In this document: piece after piece, positions 36,499 to 46,221 of the stretch
Numbering within the stretch: the first letter of the stretch is position 1
How the letters are laid out: each line of letters opens with the position of its first letter
Assembly (NCBI GenBank): GCA_903642275.1
Contig: CAHJWK010000007.1
Location: forward strand, 1-64,000
Length of the DNA: 64,000 nt
Reading direction: 5' to 3'
From: Chitinophagaceae bacterium
GTDB lineage: Bacteria; Bacteroidota; Bacteroidia; Chitinophagales; Chitinophagaceae
The notes under the pieces: model-generated
Told to the model about the DNA's origin: nothing
The model's database searches: none
What the model saw: only the letters and a program-made list of their open reading frames with translations
Program-made: the position numbers and the translations under genes

Positions 36499-39435
36499 AT
36501 GATGAAAAAAACTTTATCTCTTTTTGCATTCAGCTTTATTTTATTACAATCTTTTTCACAGGTAACACAAGCAACTTTGCAGCAGATTCAATCTTTGCTT
36601 GCAGAAAAAAGTAATCGTACACCGGCGCAACGTAAAATTGATTCACGCTTATTACAGGCAGTAAGAGAGAACCGCGGTGAAAAAATGGCTGCTGATGTTA
36701 CATTAGATGCTGCAAAGGTAGATGCAGATTTTGCCGGTGTTTTAAAAGTGGATATCAGTGCAAATATTACAGATGCATTTCTGGCAGAACTCACTGCACT
36801 TGGTGCAAAAATTATCTATGCTTCACCAAAATATAATACTGTTCGTGCAACCATAAGTCTTAAGTCAGTTGAAACTATTGCAGGTTATACAGGTGTAAAA
36901 TTTGTTGAGCCGGCTGTAAAAAGTATGGTGGTTGATGCGGGGATGAACAAACAAAATACATCTGTTTCTTTTGAAGACCGTATTGCAAGGGTGCGGAAAC
37001 AGGTAAGTGCTTATCTTAATAAAATGCGTCCGTTAATCGGGAGTGTTACTTCAGAAGGCGATGCTGATCATCGTGCCGCTGATGTAAGAACCACGTATGG
37101 TTACTTGGGGCAGGGAATAAAAATCGGTGTTTTATCTGACAGCTATAATGCAACAGGTGGTGCTGCAGCAAATGTTACCAGTGGTGACCTGCCGGGTACA
37201 GGAAATCCTGATGGCTATACAACTCCGGTAACGGTGGTTCAGGATTATTCAGGTGGTGAAGATGAAGGCAGGGCAATGCTGCAGGTAATACACGATCTTG
37301 CACCGGCTGCTACTTTATATTTTGCAACTGCTGATGTAAGTGAAGCATCATTTGCAACAAATATTCAAACACTCCGCAATACTTATGGTTGCAACATTAT
37401 AATTGATGATGTTGCTTATTTTGATGAGCCTGCTTTCCAGGATGGTATAACTGCCCAGGCTGTAAATGCGGTAACGGCAGCCGGCGCCCTGTATTTTTCT
37501 TCAGCAGGTAATTCAGGCTCATTAGCAAAGGGTACTTCAGGTGTTTTTGAAGGAGACTTTAATAATGCTGGTTCTTCACCTTTTTCAGGCGGCAGCAAAG
37601 CCGGTACCATTCATAATTTTGGAACAACATCATCCCCGGTAAACGGAGACATTATTAAATCTGTTGGTCAGGTATATAATTTAAACTGGAGCGATCCATG
37701 GGGCGCTTGTTCTAATGATTATGACCTTTTTCTTGTAAGTTCAACAGGTACTGTTAAAGCTTCTTCTACGAATGTTCAAAGTGGCTCTCAAAATCCTTAT
37801 GAACAAATATCTGCACCGGCATTAAAAAGCGGTGACCGGTTAATAGTATTTAAAACAAACGCTGCTGCCGTAAGAGCATTTCATCTTAATACCAACAGGG
37901 GTACATTAACGGTAGCTACCAACGGGCAAACTACAGGGCATGCCTGTGCTGTTAATGCTTTTTGTATGGCGGCAACACCTGGAAACGTAGCATTTTCAAC
38001 AGGATATCCAACCGGTCCTTATCCTAATCCTTTTAATTCATCTAACAAGGTAGAACCTTTTTCTTCTGATGGGCCAAGACGCATATTTTATAATCCTGAT
38101 GGAACGGCAGTTACTCCGGGTAATGTTATATTCGGAACCAATGGCGGAACATCATTATCCAAACCTGATTTAACCGCTGCGGATGGTGTTAAAACAACCT
38201 TCGCCGCATCTACCGGGTTGAATCCTTTTTTTGGTACTTCATGTGCCGCACCTCATGCCGGTGCGATAGCAGCTTTAATTTTGTCCGGCAATCCTTCATT
38301 AACAACCTCACAGGTAAGAACAATACTTACTTCATCTGCTTTAGATGTAGAAGGTTCAGGTTATGATATCAACAGCGGGTATGGTATTATACAGGCATTC
38401 CAGGCAGCAGCCCAGGTTGGTGGTTCCGGTCCAACATGCGCTGCACCAAAAGGCCTTGCTTCTTCATCTGTTACAAGCTCATCAGCAACGGTGAGCTGGA
38501 GCGCAGTTACCGGTGCAGCAAGCTATAATCTTCAATATAAAACATCGGCTGCTACAACATGGACAACCGTTAGCGGGCTTACAGGCACATCATATAATTT
38601 AACCGGTTTATCTGCAATCACAACTTATAACTACCAGGTACAAACCGTTTGTTCAGGTACATCTTCAAGCGCATACAGTACATCTTCATCGTTTACAACA
38701 TCCGGTTCAGTTACTGTTACTTATTGCACAACAAAAGGCACTACCACTTATGAATATATAAACAAAGTTGTGCTGGGCAGTATAAGCAATACAAGTGGTA
38801 ATAACAGTGGCTATGCAGATTATACAGCATTAAGTACAAGTCTTGTTGCAGGTAGTTCTGCAAGCATTGCACTTACGCCGGGCTTTACAGGTTCATCATA
38901 CACTGAATACTGGACTGTTTATATTGATTATAATCATGATGGTGATTTCACAGATGCTGGTGAACAGGTTACTTCAGGTAGTGGCAAAGCTGCCCTAACC
39001 AAGGCATTTACTGTTTCAACAACGGCTACCAGTGGCGCTACACGTATGCGTGTTATTTTGCATTACGGAAGCAGCCGAACCACAACCTGCGGAACATTTA
39101 CGTATGGCGAAGTGGAAGATTATACAGTAAATATTACAGGCGGTGCTGGTGCATCATTTGCTTCTGCTAAAACTTTCATTGTTGCACCGGAAATGGTGGT
39201 TATGCCAAATCCTGCAAAAGGCAATAATGTAAAAGTTCAGTTGCAACTGGCGCAAACTATGCAGGTAACATTAAAAATTACTGATCTTTCCGGTAAAATA
39301 TTGCGTGTTGATAATAACCTTAATTTAAGTGCCGGTAAAAATACGTACAGCTTAAACGGGCTGAACATAAGACCGGCAACTTATATAATTAGCGCAGCAC
39401 AAAACAATAAAATTATAGCGCGTACAAAATTATAG
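36499..39435 (+). CDS. Secreted S8-like serine protease 1 with Fn3, GEVED and (truncated) T9SS sorting domain
   Basis: A 978-aa secreted protein: signal peptide to about residue 21, then a helical/inhibitor-like propeptide (SLLAEKSNRTPAQRK) to about residue 180. The peptidase domain has Asp214 in GVLSDSY, oxyanion Asn338 in SSAGNSG and nucleophile Ser581 in GTSCAAPHAGAIAAL. At the usual subtilase HGTH position the sequence is EDEGRAMLQVIHD, with Glu256 in place of His. Fn3, GEVED and sorting modules follow. The protein ends IIARTKL, about four residues short of its paralogue (ARSQFIVAE); one extra base before the TAG would restore FIAE and a stop. Its paralogue starts 202 bp downstream, so a tandem duplication is evident. 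Confidence 0.88.
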   Translation: MMKKTLSLFAFSFILLQSFSQVTQATLQQIQSLLAEKSNRTPAQRKIDSRLLQAVRENRGEKMAADVTLDAAKVDADFAGVLKVDISANITDAFLAELTALGAKIIYASPKYNTVRATISLKSVETIAGYTGVKFVEPAVKSMVVDAGMNKQNTSVSFEDRIARVRKQVSAYLNKMRPLIGSVTSEGDADHRAADVRTTYGYLGQGIKIGVLSDSYNATGGAAANVTSGDLPGTGNPDGYTTPVTVVQDYSGGEDEGRAMLQVIHDLAPAATLYFATADVSEASFATNIQTLRNTYGCNIIIDDVAYFDEPAFQDGITAQAVNAVTAAGALYFSSAGNSGSLAKGTSGVFEGDFNNAGSSPFSGGSKAGTIHNFGTTSSPVNGDIIKSVGQVYNLNWSDPWGACSNDYDLFLVSSTGTVKASSTNVQSGSQNPYEQISAPALKSGDRLIVFKTNAAAVRAFHLNTNRGTLTVATNGQTTGHACAVNAFCMAATPGNVAFSTGYPTGPYPNPFNSSNKVEPFSSDGPRRIFYNPDGTAVTPGNVIFGTNGGTSLSKPDLTAADGVKTTFAASTGLNPFFGTSCAAPHAGAIAALILSGNPSLTTSQVRTILTSSALDVEGSGYDINSGYGIIQAFQAAAQVGGSGPTCAAPKGLASSSVTSSSATVSWSAVTGAASYNLQYKTSAATTWTTVSGLTGTSYNLTGLSAITTYNYQVQTVCSGTSSSAYSTSSSFTTSGSVTVTYCTTKGTTTYEYINKVVLGSISNTSGNNSGYADYTALSTSLVAGSSASIALTPGFTGSSYTEYWTVYIDYNHDGDFTDAGEQVTSGSGKAALTKAFTVSTTATSGATRMRVILHYGSSRTTTCGTFTYGEVEDYTVNITGGAGASFASAKTFIVAPEMVVMPNPAKGNNVKVQLQLAQTMQVTLKITDLSGKILRVDNNLNLSAGKNTYSLNGLNIRPATYIISAAQNNKIIARTKL

Positions 39436-39451
39436 CAGAGTAATTTCATAC

Positions 39452-39487
39452 AATGGAAAGCTGCCTATTTAGGAGCAGCTTTCCATT
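39452..39487 (+). terminator. Hairpin terminator after S8-like protease 1
   Basis: AATGGAAAGCTGC (39452-39464) and GCAGCTTTCCATT (39475-39487) are perfect complements (13 bp) around a 10-nt loop, 16 bp past the stop. There is no long T-run after it, so it may act as a terminator or mRNA-stabilising stem. Confidence 0.7.
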
Positions 39488-39637
39488 AATGCATTAATTG
39501 CTCTAAAACATTAAATATAGGAGTTGAATACCGCAGCAAGGTTTTTTAAAATTGTTTGCGTTCGTTCTTTACTATACTTTAAGTCTTATTTATTGCTGTT
39601 ATTCTTAAATCATTCATATAACTTAAAACAATTGTTT

Positions 39638-42595
39638 ATGTACAAGAAAAATTACATTAAATTTTTATTCATCTTAATTGTCTTTGGCAGCTATCATTCT
39701 TATGCGCAGGTAACATCTGCCACTATGAAGCAGATAGAATCTTTATTACAGGAAAAAAACAGCCGCACACCGGCACAGCAAAAGATGGATTCCAGATTGC
39801 TTCAGGCAGCAAAAGAATTCCGCGGCGAAAAAATGGCCGCAGGCGTTGACCTGGAGCCTGCTGCCGCTGATATAGAAGCGGATGCCGTTACCGGAACATT
39901 AAAAGTGGATATTAAAGGTGATATAACCCGGGCATTTCTTTCAAAGCTTACTGCAGCAGGCGGAAAGATCATATTTGCGTCGGAACAATATCATACCGTT
40001 CGTGCAACAGTAAACCTGAAGATAATAGAAGCTATTGCTGCTTATCCCGAAGTAAAGTTTATTGAGCCAGCCATAAAATCAATGGTGGTAGATAAAGGCA
40101 GGAATGAATTAACGAGAACAATACCATTTGAACAAAGAGTTGCAAATGTACGTACACAATTATCTGCTTATTTAAAGAAGCAGCGTCCGCTTGAAGGCAC
40201 TGTTACTTCACAAGGCGATGCAGACCATCGTGCTGATGATGTAAGAAGTACTTATGGTTATTTAGGACAGGGAATAAAAATTGGTGTATTGTCTGATAGC
40301 TATGATGCAAAAGGTGGAGCAGCAGCAGATGTGACCAGTGGTGATTTGCCTGGTGCAGGAAATCCTGACGGATATACAACTCCGGTAACCGTGGTTCAGG
40401 ATTTTTCAAGCGGTTCTGATGAAGGCCGGGCAATGCTGCAGGTAATACATGATCTGGCACCGGCAGCTACATTATATTTTGCAACTGCTGATGTTAGTGA
40501 GGCTGGTTTTGCCTCTAACATACAGGCACTTAGAAATACCTACGGCTGTAATGTAATATTGGATGATGTTGCTTATTTCGATGAACCTGCATTCCAGGAT
40601 GGCGTACCTGCACAGGCAGTTGACGTTGTAACAGCAGCAGGCGCTTTATATTTTTCATCTGCAGGTAATTCCGGTTCATTGGCAAAAGGTACATCCGGTG
40701 TTTTTGAAGGAGATTTTAATGATGCGGGCTCTGCAGCATTTACCGGTGGCAGCAAAGCAGGTACTATCCATAACTTTGGAACCGTTGGCTCACCTGTTAA
40801 CGGAGATATTATTACTGCGGCAGGTGAAGTATATAATTTAATCTGGAGCGATCCTTATGGCGCATCTGCCAATGATTATGATCTCTTTTTAGTAAGCTCA
40901 ACAGGTACAGTAAAAAAATCTTCTACCACTGTTCAAAACGGTACCCAGGATCCTTATGAAGAAATAACACCTTCATTGCGGCTTACAAAAGGTGACCGTT
41001 TAGTTGTTTTTAAAACTACGGCTGCAGCTGTAAGAGCATTTCATCTTAATACAAACAGAGGTACTTTAACTGTGGCAACCAATGGTCAAACAACGGGACA
41101 TGCATGCGCAGCAGCAGCTTTTTGTATGGCAGCAACACCTGCCGCTACAGCCTTTACAACGGGTTACCCAACCGGCCCTTACCCAAATCCTTTTGTGTCA
41201 ACAAATAAAGTAGAACCATTTTCTTCAGACGGGCCAAGAAAGATATTTTATAATCCTAATGGCACAGTAATAACTGCCGGCAGCTTTACGTTTGCAAGCG
41301 GCGGCGGAAGTACACTTGCCAAACCAGATTTGACCGCTGCCGATGGTGTTTCCACAACATTTAAAGCATCAACAGGGCTTAGCCCGTTCTTTGGCACATC
41401 CTGCGCTGCACCACATGCCGGCGCCATTGCAGCATTGCTGTTATCTGGTAATCCATCTTTAACACCGGCACAGGTAAGAGCTATTCTTACGTCAACAGCA
41501 TTAGATGTTGAAAGCTCCGGCTATGATAATGTTAGCGGTTATGGCATCATACAGGCTTTCCAGGCAGCAGGCCAGGTTACAACAGGTTTATGCAATGCAC
41601 CTTCAGGTCTTGCAGCATCGTTCGTAACCAGCACATCAGCTACGATAAGCTGGGGTGCAGTAACAGGCGCCGTGAGTTATAATCTTCAATATAAAACCGC
41701 AGCGGCTATTACTTACACAACTGTGTCAGGCATTACAGCAACATCCCGTAGTTTAACAGGCTTAAGTGCCAGCACCACTTATAATTATCAGGTACAAACC
41801 GTTTGTTCAGGCAGCACAACAAGCGCCTACAGCAGTGTGGCATCATTCACTACACTGGCTACAACCGGCACTACATATTGTTCTACCACGGGCAGCACAG
41901 CTAATGAATATATAAATAATGTTACTTTAGGAAGCATTAACAATACAAGCGGCAACAACAATGGTTACGGTGATTATACCTCTTTAATGGCAACGCTTGC
42001 TACAGGCAGTTCAGCAGGCATTACACTTACGCCTGGTTTTACAGGTTCATCACGCAATGAGTACTGGACTGTATATATTGATTATAACAAAAACAAAGTA
42101 TTTGATGCTGTTGAGCAGGTGGCAAGTGTAAATGGTACGGGTATAGTTACCGGAACATTTATAGTGCCGGCAAGTGCTTTAACCGGTTATACACGTATGC
42201 GTGTTATTATGCATTACAATAGTGCACGCACAACAACATGTGGTACATTTACTAATGGTGAAGTAGAAGATTACAGGATACATATAACCGGCGGTACCTC
42301 TGCAGCATTTGCAACTGCAAATACAATAGCATTACCGGGAATTTTAGTTACACCAAACCCGGCAAAAGCTAATAACATAAAAGTTGTACTTCAGTTAGCG
42401 CAGTCATCACTTGTAACGTTACGTATTACGGATCTTTCAGGGAGAGTGTTGCATGTTGAAAACTCACTCAATGCATCAACAGGTAAAAACGCATATAGTA
42501 TAAATGGGTTAAACATCAGGTCAGGCACTTATATAATTCTTGCTGAACAAAACAGCAGGATTGTGGCAAGGTCTCAGTTTATAGTGGCTGAATAA
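39638..42595 (+). CDS. Secreted S8-like serine protease 2 with Fn3, GEVED and T9SS sorting domain
   Basis: A 985-aa paralogue of the preceding protease. The ATG at 39638 is chosen since it begins the signal peptide MYKKNYIKFLFILIVFG ending SYAQ; the frame opens 114 bp earlier at 39524 without family support. Propeptide, peptidase, Fn3, GEVED and sorting domains are in the same order. Key residues are Asp220 (GVLSDSY), Glu262 in SDEGRAMLQVIHD at the subtilase His position, His271, Asn344 and Ser588 (GTSCAAPHAGA). The sorting domain is complete and ends ARSQFIVAE. Its GEVED domain is closer to that of the M4 protease than to that of protease 1. Confidence 0.9.
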   Translation: MYKKNYIKFLFILIVFGSYHSYAQVTSATMKQIESLLQEKNSRTPAQQKMDSRLLQAAKEFRGEKMAAGVDLEPAAADIEADAVTGTLKVDIKGDITRAFLSKLTAAGGKIIFASEQYHTVRATVNLKIIEAIAAYPEVKFIEPAIKSMVVDKGRNELTRTIPFEQRVANVRTQLSAYLKKQRPLEGTVTSQGDADHRADDVRSTYGYLGQGIKIGVLSDSYDAKGGAAADVTSGDLPGAGNPDGYTTPVTVVQDFSSGSDEGRAMLQVIHDLAPAATLYFATADVSEAGFASNIQALRNTYGCNVILDDVAYFDEPAFQDGVPAQAVDVVTAAGALYFSSAGNSGSLAKGTSGVFEGDFNDAGSAAFTGGSKAGTIHNFGTVGSPVNGDIITAAGEVYNLIWSDPYGASANDYDLFLVSSTGTVKKSSTTVQNGTQDPYEEITPSLRLTKGDRLVVFKTTAAAVRAFHLNTNRGTLTVATNGQTTGHACAAAAFCMAATPAATAFTTGYPTGPYPNPFVSTNKVEPFSSDGPRKIFYNPNGTVITAGSFTFASGGGSTLAKPDLTAADGVSTTFKASTGLSPFFGTSCAAPHAGAIAALLLSGNPSLTPAQVRAILTSTALDVESSGYDNVSGYGIIQAFQAAGQVTTGLCNAPSGLAASFVTSTSATISWGAVTGAVSYNLQYKTAAAITYTTVSGITATSRSLTGLSASTTYNYQVQTVCSGSTTSAYSSVASFTTLATTGTTYCSTTGSTANEYINNVTLGSINNTSGNNNGYGDYTSLMATLATGSSAGITLTPGFTGSSRNEYWTVYIDYNKNKVFDAVEQVASVNGTGIVTGTFIVPASALTGYTRMRVIMHYNSARTTTCGTFTNGEVEDYRIHITGGTSAAFATANTIALPGILVTPNPAKANNIKVVLQLAQSSLVTLRITDLSGRVLHVENSLNASTGKNAYSINGLNIRSGTYIILAEQNSRIVARSQFIVAE

Positions 42596-42614
42596 TACTA
42601 TAAATTTTTTTTAC

Positions 42615-42648
42615 AAGGCTGCTTTTTACAAGGCAGCCTTTTATTTTT
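42615..42648 (+). terminator. Rho-independent terminator after S8-like protease 2
   Basis: AAGGCTGC (42615-42622) and GCAGCCTT (42633-42640) form an 8-bp GC-rich stem followed by TTATTTTT. It lies 20 bp past the stop and 7 bp before the next ATG, so the glycosyltransferase gene must be transcribed from within or through this element. Confidence 0.88.
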
Positions 42649-42654
42649 GCGCAC

Positions 42655-43755
42655 ATGCGCATTGCCGTTATTCAACACATAAATGCAGGTTATTATTCTG
42701 ACTATATATCTTCTTTGCTTGATGAAGCTGCTTTGCAATTAAACTACCAGGTTAAAACGTGGAGCAATTCTATACCTGCTTTTAAACAACAGATTACAGA
42801 AAATGCTATCGTATATATATTAATTGAAAGTAACAGCAGTTTTGTATTAAAATGGTGGTACGTAGTAAAGCTTAAATCTATTTTAAAGAAACTTAAACCC
42901 GTTGTATTAATTGATCTTAATGGTATTACTATTAATAACAAAATTCCGCAGTTGATTGTTTTAGACCAAACTTTGCTTAATAAAAATAATAGTTCTTTAT
43001 CTGGCATTAATAAGATTGCGATAGATAAATTTCAGCATACAATTAATAAGGTATATGGTGCAATAACATATTCTGAAAAAAAGGTAATAGGTTTAAATAA
43101 AGAAAATAAATTAAACAACATTGTTTATGCAATACGTTTTACAGCGCCTGATAATTTTAGGAAGTTTGAATGGCATGAAAAGATCATGATTAAAGCAATG
43201 CAGTCTGAAAACAACGACTTTTTTATAAGCGTAATAAATGATAATGCTGAAGATGATTTTACAATCTTACTGCGCGGCTTTTCAATTTTTAAAAAATGGC
43301 AGCAAAGCAATATGAAGCTACTGCTGCTGCCAAAGCATGAAGGCTTTGATGCAGGCATTCACGAAAAATTAAAAAAATATAAACACCGTGGTGATGTTAA
43401 CTTATTAGAAAACCTTGATGAAATGAATGTTGTTTCTGCGCTTTCATCTGCACATTCATTTATTCATTTTTCATCCGGCTTTGCTGACCTGGCGGTTTTA
43501 TCTATCGCTTTAAAATGTGCATTGCCCATCATCAGTTTTAAAGACGAAGAAGTGCATGAATATTTAGGTGATGCTGCTTATTACACTGATAACAGGTTGC
43601 CTGAATCTTTAGGAAACGCTTTAATTAATTTATATAAAGATGAAAACCGGCAGGCGCAGTTACGGGAAGCCGCAGAAAAACAGGCATTGAATTTTAATCG
43701 TGAAACTTACCGCAATCAATTGTGGCAACTTTTAGAGACTGCGACACATTCTTAA
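42655..43755 (+). CDS. Glycosyltransferase-like protein (GT4 C-terminal type)
   Basis: A 366-aa cytoplasmic protein. The N-terminal half (MRIAVIQHINAGYYSDYISSLLDEAA) looks like a Rossmann-type acceptor domain. The C-terminal half resembles GT-B family 4: KLLLLPKHEGFD, a LLENLDEMNVVSALSSAHSFIHFSSGFADLAVLSIALKC stretch and CALPIISFKDEEVHEYLGDAAYY. The second Glu of the usual EX7E motif is weak, so the family call rests on overall pattern. Donor and acceptor are unknown. gldC follows 21 bp later, so they may share a transcript. Confidence 0.6.
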   Translation: MRIAVIQHINAGYYSDYISSLLDEAALQLNYQVKTWSNSIPAFKQQITENAIVYILIESNSSFVLKWWYVVKLKSILKKLKPVVLIDLNGITINNKIPQLIVLDQTLLNKNNSSLSGINKIAIDKFQHTINKVYGAITYSEKKVIGLNKENKLNNIVYAIRFTAPDNFRKFEWHEKIMIKAMQSENNDFFISVINDNAEDDFTILLRGFSIFKKWQQSNMKLLLLPKHEGFDAGIHEKLKKYKHRGDVNLLENLDEMNVVSALSSAHSFIHFSSGFADLAVLSIALKCALPIISFKDEEVHEYLGDAAYYTDNRLPESLGNALINLYKDENRQAQLREAAEKQALNFNRETYRNQLWQLLETATHS

Positions 43756-43776
43756 AACCGTTTTATAAAATTATAC

Positions 43777-44121
43777 ATGAAAGATTCAACAATAACAATT
43801 AAGGTAAAGCTTGATGAAGACAAATTTCCGCAGCAGATAGAATGGAATGCAACCGGCAGCACGATTGAACATACGCAGCAGGCAAAAGGCATCATGCTTT
43901 CTTTTTGGGATGGTGAAGAAAAAACAGCCATGCGCATTGACCTCTGGACAAAAGAAATGCTGGTAGATGAAATGGCAGATTTTTTTTACCAGACACTAAT
44001 AACAATGGCAGACACCTATAACCGCGCCACGCATCAAAAAGAACTGACAGATGAAATGAAAGCGTTTGCTAAAAGCTTTCATGAGAAGTTCACAGCTATA
44101 CAGGCAAAAGAAAATAAGTAA
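43777..44121 (+). CDS. gldC: Gliding motility protein GldC
   Basis: A 114-aa soluble protein. It matches GldC of gliding Bacteroidota: an N-terminal TITIKVKLDEDKFPQQIEW strand region, GIMLSFWDGEE, the near-invariant MRIDLWTKEMLVDEMADFF and QTLITMADTYNRAT. GldC is needed for efficient gliding in Flavobacterium, but its molecular role is unclear. No other gld or spr core gene lies in the window. Confidence 0.9.
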   Translation: MKDSTITIKVKLDEDKFPQQIEWNATGSTIEHTQQAKGIMLSFWDGEEKTAMRIDLWTKEMLVDEMADFFYQTLITMADTYNRATHQKELTDEMKAFAKSFHEKFTAIQAKENK

Positions 44122-44166
44122 TAACATTCGGTGCTATAAAAGGTTAACGCACATAAAACTTGCTGC

Positions 44167-44745
44167 ATGACCGGCAAACATCCTTTAAATAAATATTCAG
44201 AAGAAGAAATAGTATTTGTTTTCGCGTTAGAGTCCGAGGCAGCAGAAGAATTTAAAAATTACAATTGTCTGTTTACAGGTATCGGCAAATTAAGCGCAGC
44301 GTATGTGCTTACAAAATACATTGAACATACAAAACCATCACTGATTGTAAATCTTGGTTCTGCCGGCAGCAGCCGTTTTAAAAAAGGCGAAGTAATCTGT
44401 TGTACAACGTTTATTCAGCGGGATATGGATGTAAGAGGGTTAGGTTTTCAGCAATATGAAACACCATTATCTGATATTCCGGTTGTGCTTGAATATGGAA
44501 TGAATTTACCTGGGCTCCCACAAGGTGTTTGCGGCACGGGTGATAAATTTGAAATGAATCATCTTTCCGGAGATTATACGGTTATTGATATGGAAGCTTA
44601 TGCGTTGGCTTTAATTGCCATGAAAGAAAGTATTCCTTTTCTGTGCCTGAAATATATTTCAGATGGGGCTGATGGTTTGGCAGCTGATGATTGGAATGTA
44701 CATGTACACAAAGCAGCGAAAGCCTTTAAAGAAGTTTTGTTTTAA
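44167..44745 (+). CDS. Nucleosidase of the MTA/SAH-phosphorylase family
   Basis: A 192-aa protein, short for the family. It has VFALESEAAE (opening strand), the Gly-rich VNLGSAGSS phosphate/ribose loop, and the active-site pair VIDMEAYALALIA and LKYISDGADG with catalytic Glu and Asp as in 5'-methylthioadenosine/S-adenosylhomocysteine nucleosidase. It cleaves a purine nucleoside to base and sugar. Which nucleoside is used cannot be told. It follows gldC by 45 bp. Confidence 0.8.
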   Translation: MTGKHPLNKYSEEEIVFVFALESEAAEEFKNYNCLFTGIGKLSAAYVLTKYIEHTKPSLIVNLGSAGSSRFKKGEVICCTTFIQRDMDVRGLGFQQYETPLSDIPVVLEYGMNLPGLPQGVCGTGDKFEMNHLSGDYTVIDMEAYALALIAMKESIPFLCLKYISDGADGLAADDWNVHVHKAAKAFKEVLF

Positions 44746-44826
44746 TAAACTTCATTATCTATATATTGTCAACTTAATTGTTTAATCAGTAACATGCCAT
44801 CACCATTAAAAGAGTTATAATTTTTA

Positions 44827-44834
44827 TAAGTTTG
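44827..44834 (+). promoter_or_regulatory. Candidate -7 promoter element TAAGTTTG
   Basis: An exact Bacteroidota -7 consensus (TAnnTTTG) 33 bp before the DUF899 start. No TTTG-like -33 element is found at the usual spacing, so the call is tentative. Confidence 0.4.
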
Positions 44835-44866
44835 CTAAACAGCATCAAATAATTAAAAACATTTTT

Positions 44867-45706
44867 ATGCCTGGTATAACAACTGCTCATGGTACTGGAA
44901 ACCACACAATAGTATCGCAGGAAGAATGGACCACAGCCAGGGTTGATTTGCTAAAAGCAGAAAAGGAATTAACCAAACTTAGCGACGATGTTACACAAAA
45001 ACGCCAACAATTGCCTTGGGTTAAAATAGGTAAGGATTACCAATTTAATACAGACGCGGGTAATAGTATGCTTGCTGAATTGTTTAAAGGGCGCTCACAG
45101 CTGCTCATTTATCATTTTATGTTCGGGCCAGATTTTGATGCAGGTTGCCCGCATTGTTCAGCAATTGCAGATGGGTTCAATGGCATCTATACACACCTTG
45201 CAAATCATGATTTAATGTTGTGGGCAGTATCCCGTGCACCGCTAGAAAAATTAAACGCTTTTAAAAAACGCATGCAATGGACGTTTCCATGGGCATCATC
45301 ATTTAACAGCGATTTTAATTATGACTTCAACGTTTCGTTTACACCTGAACAACAACGCAGTGGTAACGTAGAATATAATTATAACCAAGGCAATGTCCAT
45401 TCAAAGCAAAGCGAAATAAATTCAAATGATACAGCGCCGGAAGAAGGTAAAAAAATTGCGGCCACTACAGGTGCAGACTGGGCAACATACACACAGGAAG
45501 CGCCTGGCATGAGTGCCTTCGCATTGCATGAAGGAACGGTGTATCATACCTACTCTGCTTATGCAAGAGGCATGGATGGTTTATGGAATATTTATCAATG
45601 GCTCGACCGTGCACCTCTTGGCCGTAATGAAAGCGGAATGTGGATGCGCCGCCATGATGAATATGATGAGCCATTACAAAACAACAGCAAAGATTGTTGC
45701 CATTAA
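44867..45706 (+). CDS. DUF899-family thioredoxin-like protein
   Basis: A 279-aa cytoplasmic protein. The thioredoxin-like fold is seen in QLLIYHFMFGPDF and the CPHC motif in DAGCPHCSAIAD. The DUF899 hallmarks are SRAPLEKLNAFKKRMQW, the aromatic FPWASSFNSDFNYDFNV and the C-terminal TYSAYARGMDGLWNIYQWLDRAPLGRNE. The family is related to AhpC/thioredoxin proteins and its function is uncharacterised. Confidence 0.88.
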   Translation: MPGITTAHGTGNHTIVSQEEWTTARVDLLKAEKELTKLSDDVTQKRQQLPWVKIGKDYQFNTDAGNSMLAELFKGRSQLLIYHFMFGPDFDAGCPHCSAIADGFNGIYTHLANHDLMLWAVSRAPLEKLNAFKKRMQWTFPWASSFNSDFNYDFNVSFTPEQQRSGNVEYNYNQGNVHSKQSEINSNDTAPEEGKKIAATTGADWATYTQEAPGMSAFALHEGTVYHTYSAYARGMDGLWNIYQWLDRAPLGRNESGMWMRRHDEYDEPLQNNSKDCCH

Positions 45707-46016
45707 GAATTTTAATGATACCAATCTATAAGTATTTTGTTTAGGCTTGGTAGTTTGCACATTGCATATAATTGATAGAAAACAGACTATTAAAACAATA
45801 CGTATAAATACTTAAAGCAATTGACATTAATTGCAACAGGCGCCAAAGTAAGTTAACAGATTTAATGCACACAATACGTTAGTTAAAACCATCAATTTAA
45901 TAAGACTGTTTTTAAAACTTTTTAAAACAATTCTTCAGTTCTATAAAAATATTTCTCGGTCCGCCTCAAGAACACCAACAAGCCTGAATTTTATAGGAGT
46001 AAGAAAGCGCAGGTTT

Positions 46017-46060
46017 TATCTCCATCAACAAAGAAAAGCAGACTGCTTCTTATCTCGCAT
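46017..46060. repeat. Degenerate intergenic hairpin element, copy C
   Basis: ATCAACA at 46024-46030 is followed by CTGCTTCTTATCTCGCA near 46043. The CTGC and GCA ends are weakly complementary. It resembles the copies at 46222-46272 and 48058-48101. Confidence 0.35.
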
Positions 46061-46221
46061 GGGGCAATTACTTACTGTTTCTGATTGTACTTATTTTAGT
46101 GTATTATCGTCACAACAGCCCGGACTTTGTTGTGAAAAATATATTTCAACGGCAGGAACGGGTTGATATTGACAAATAGTAATTGTGTTGCCTGATGGCA
46201 GGCCATCAATCGGGCGTTTTC

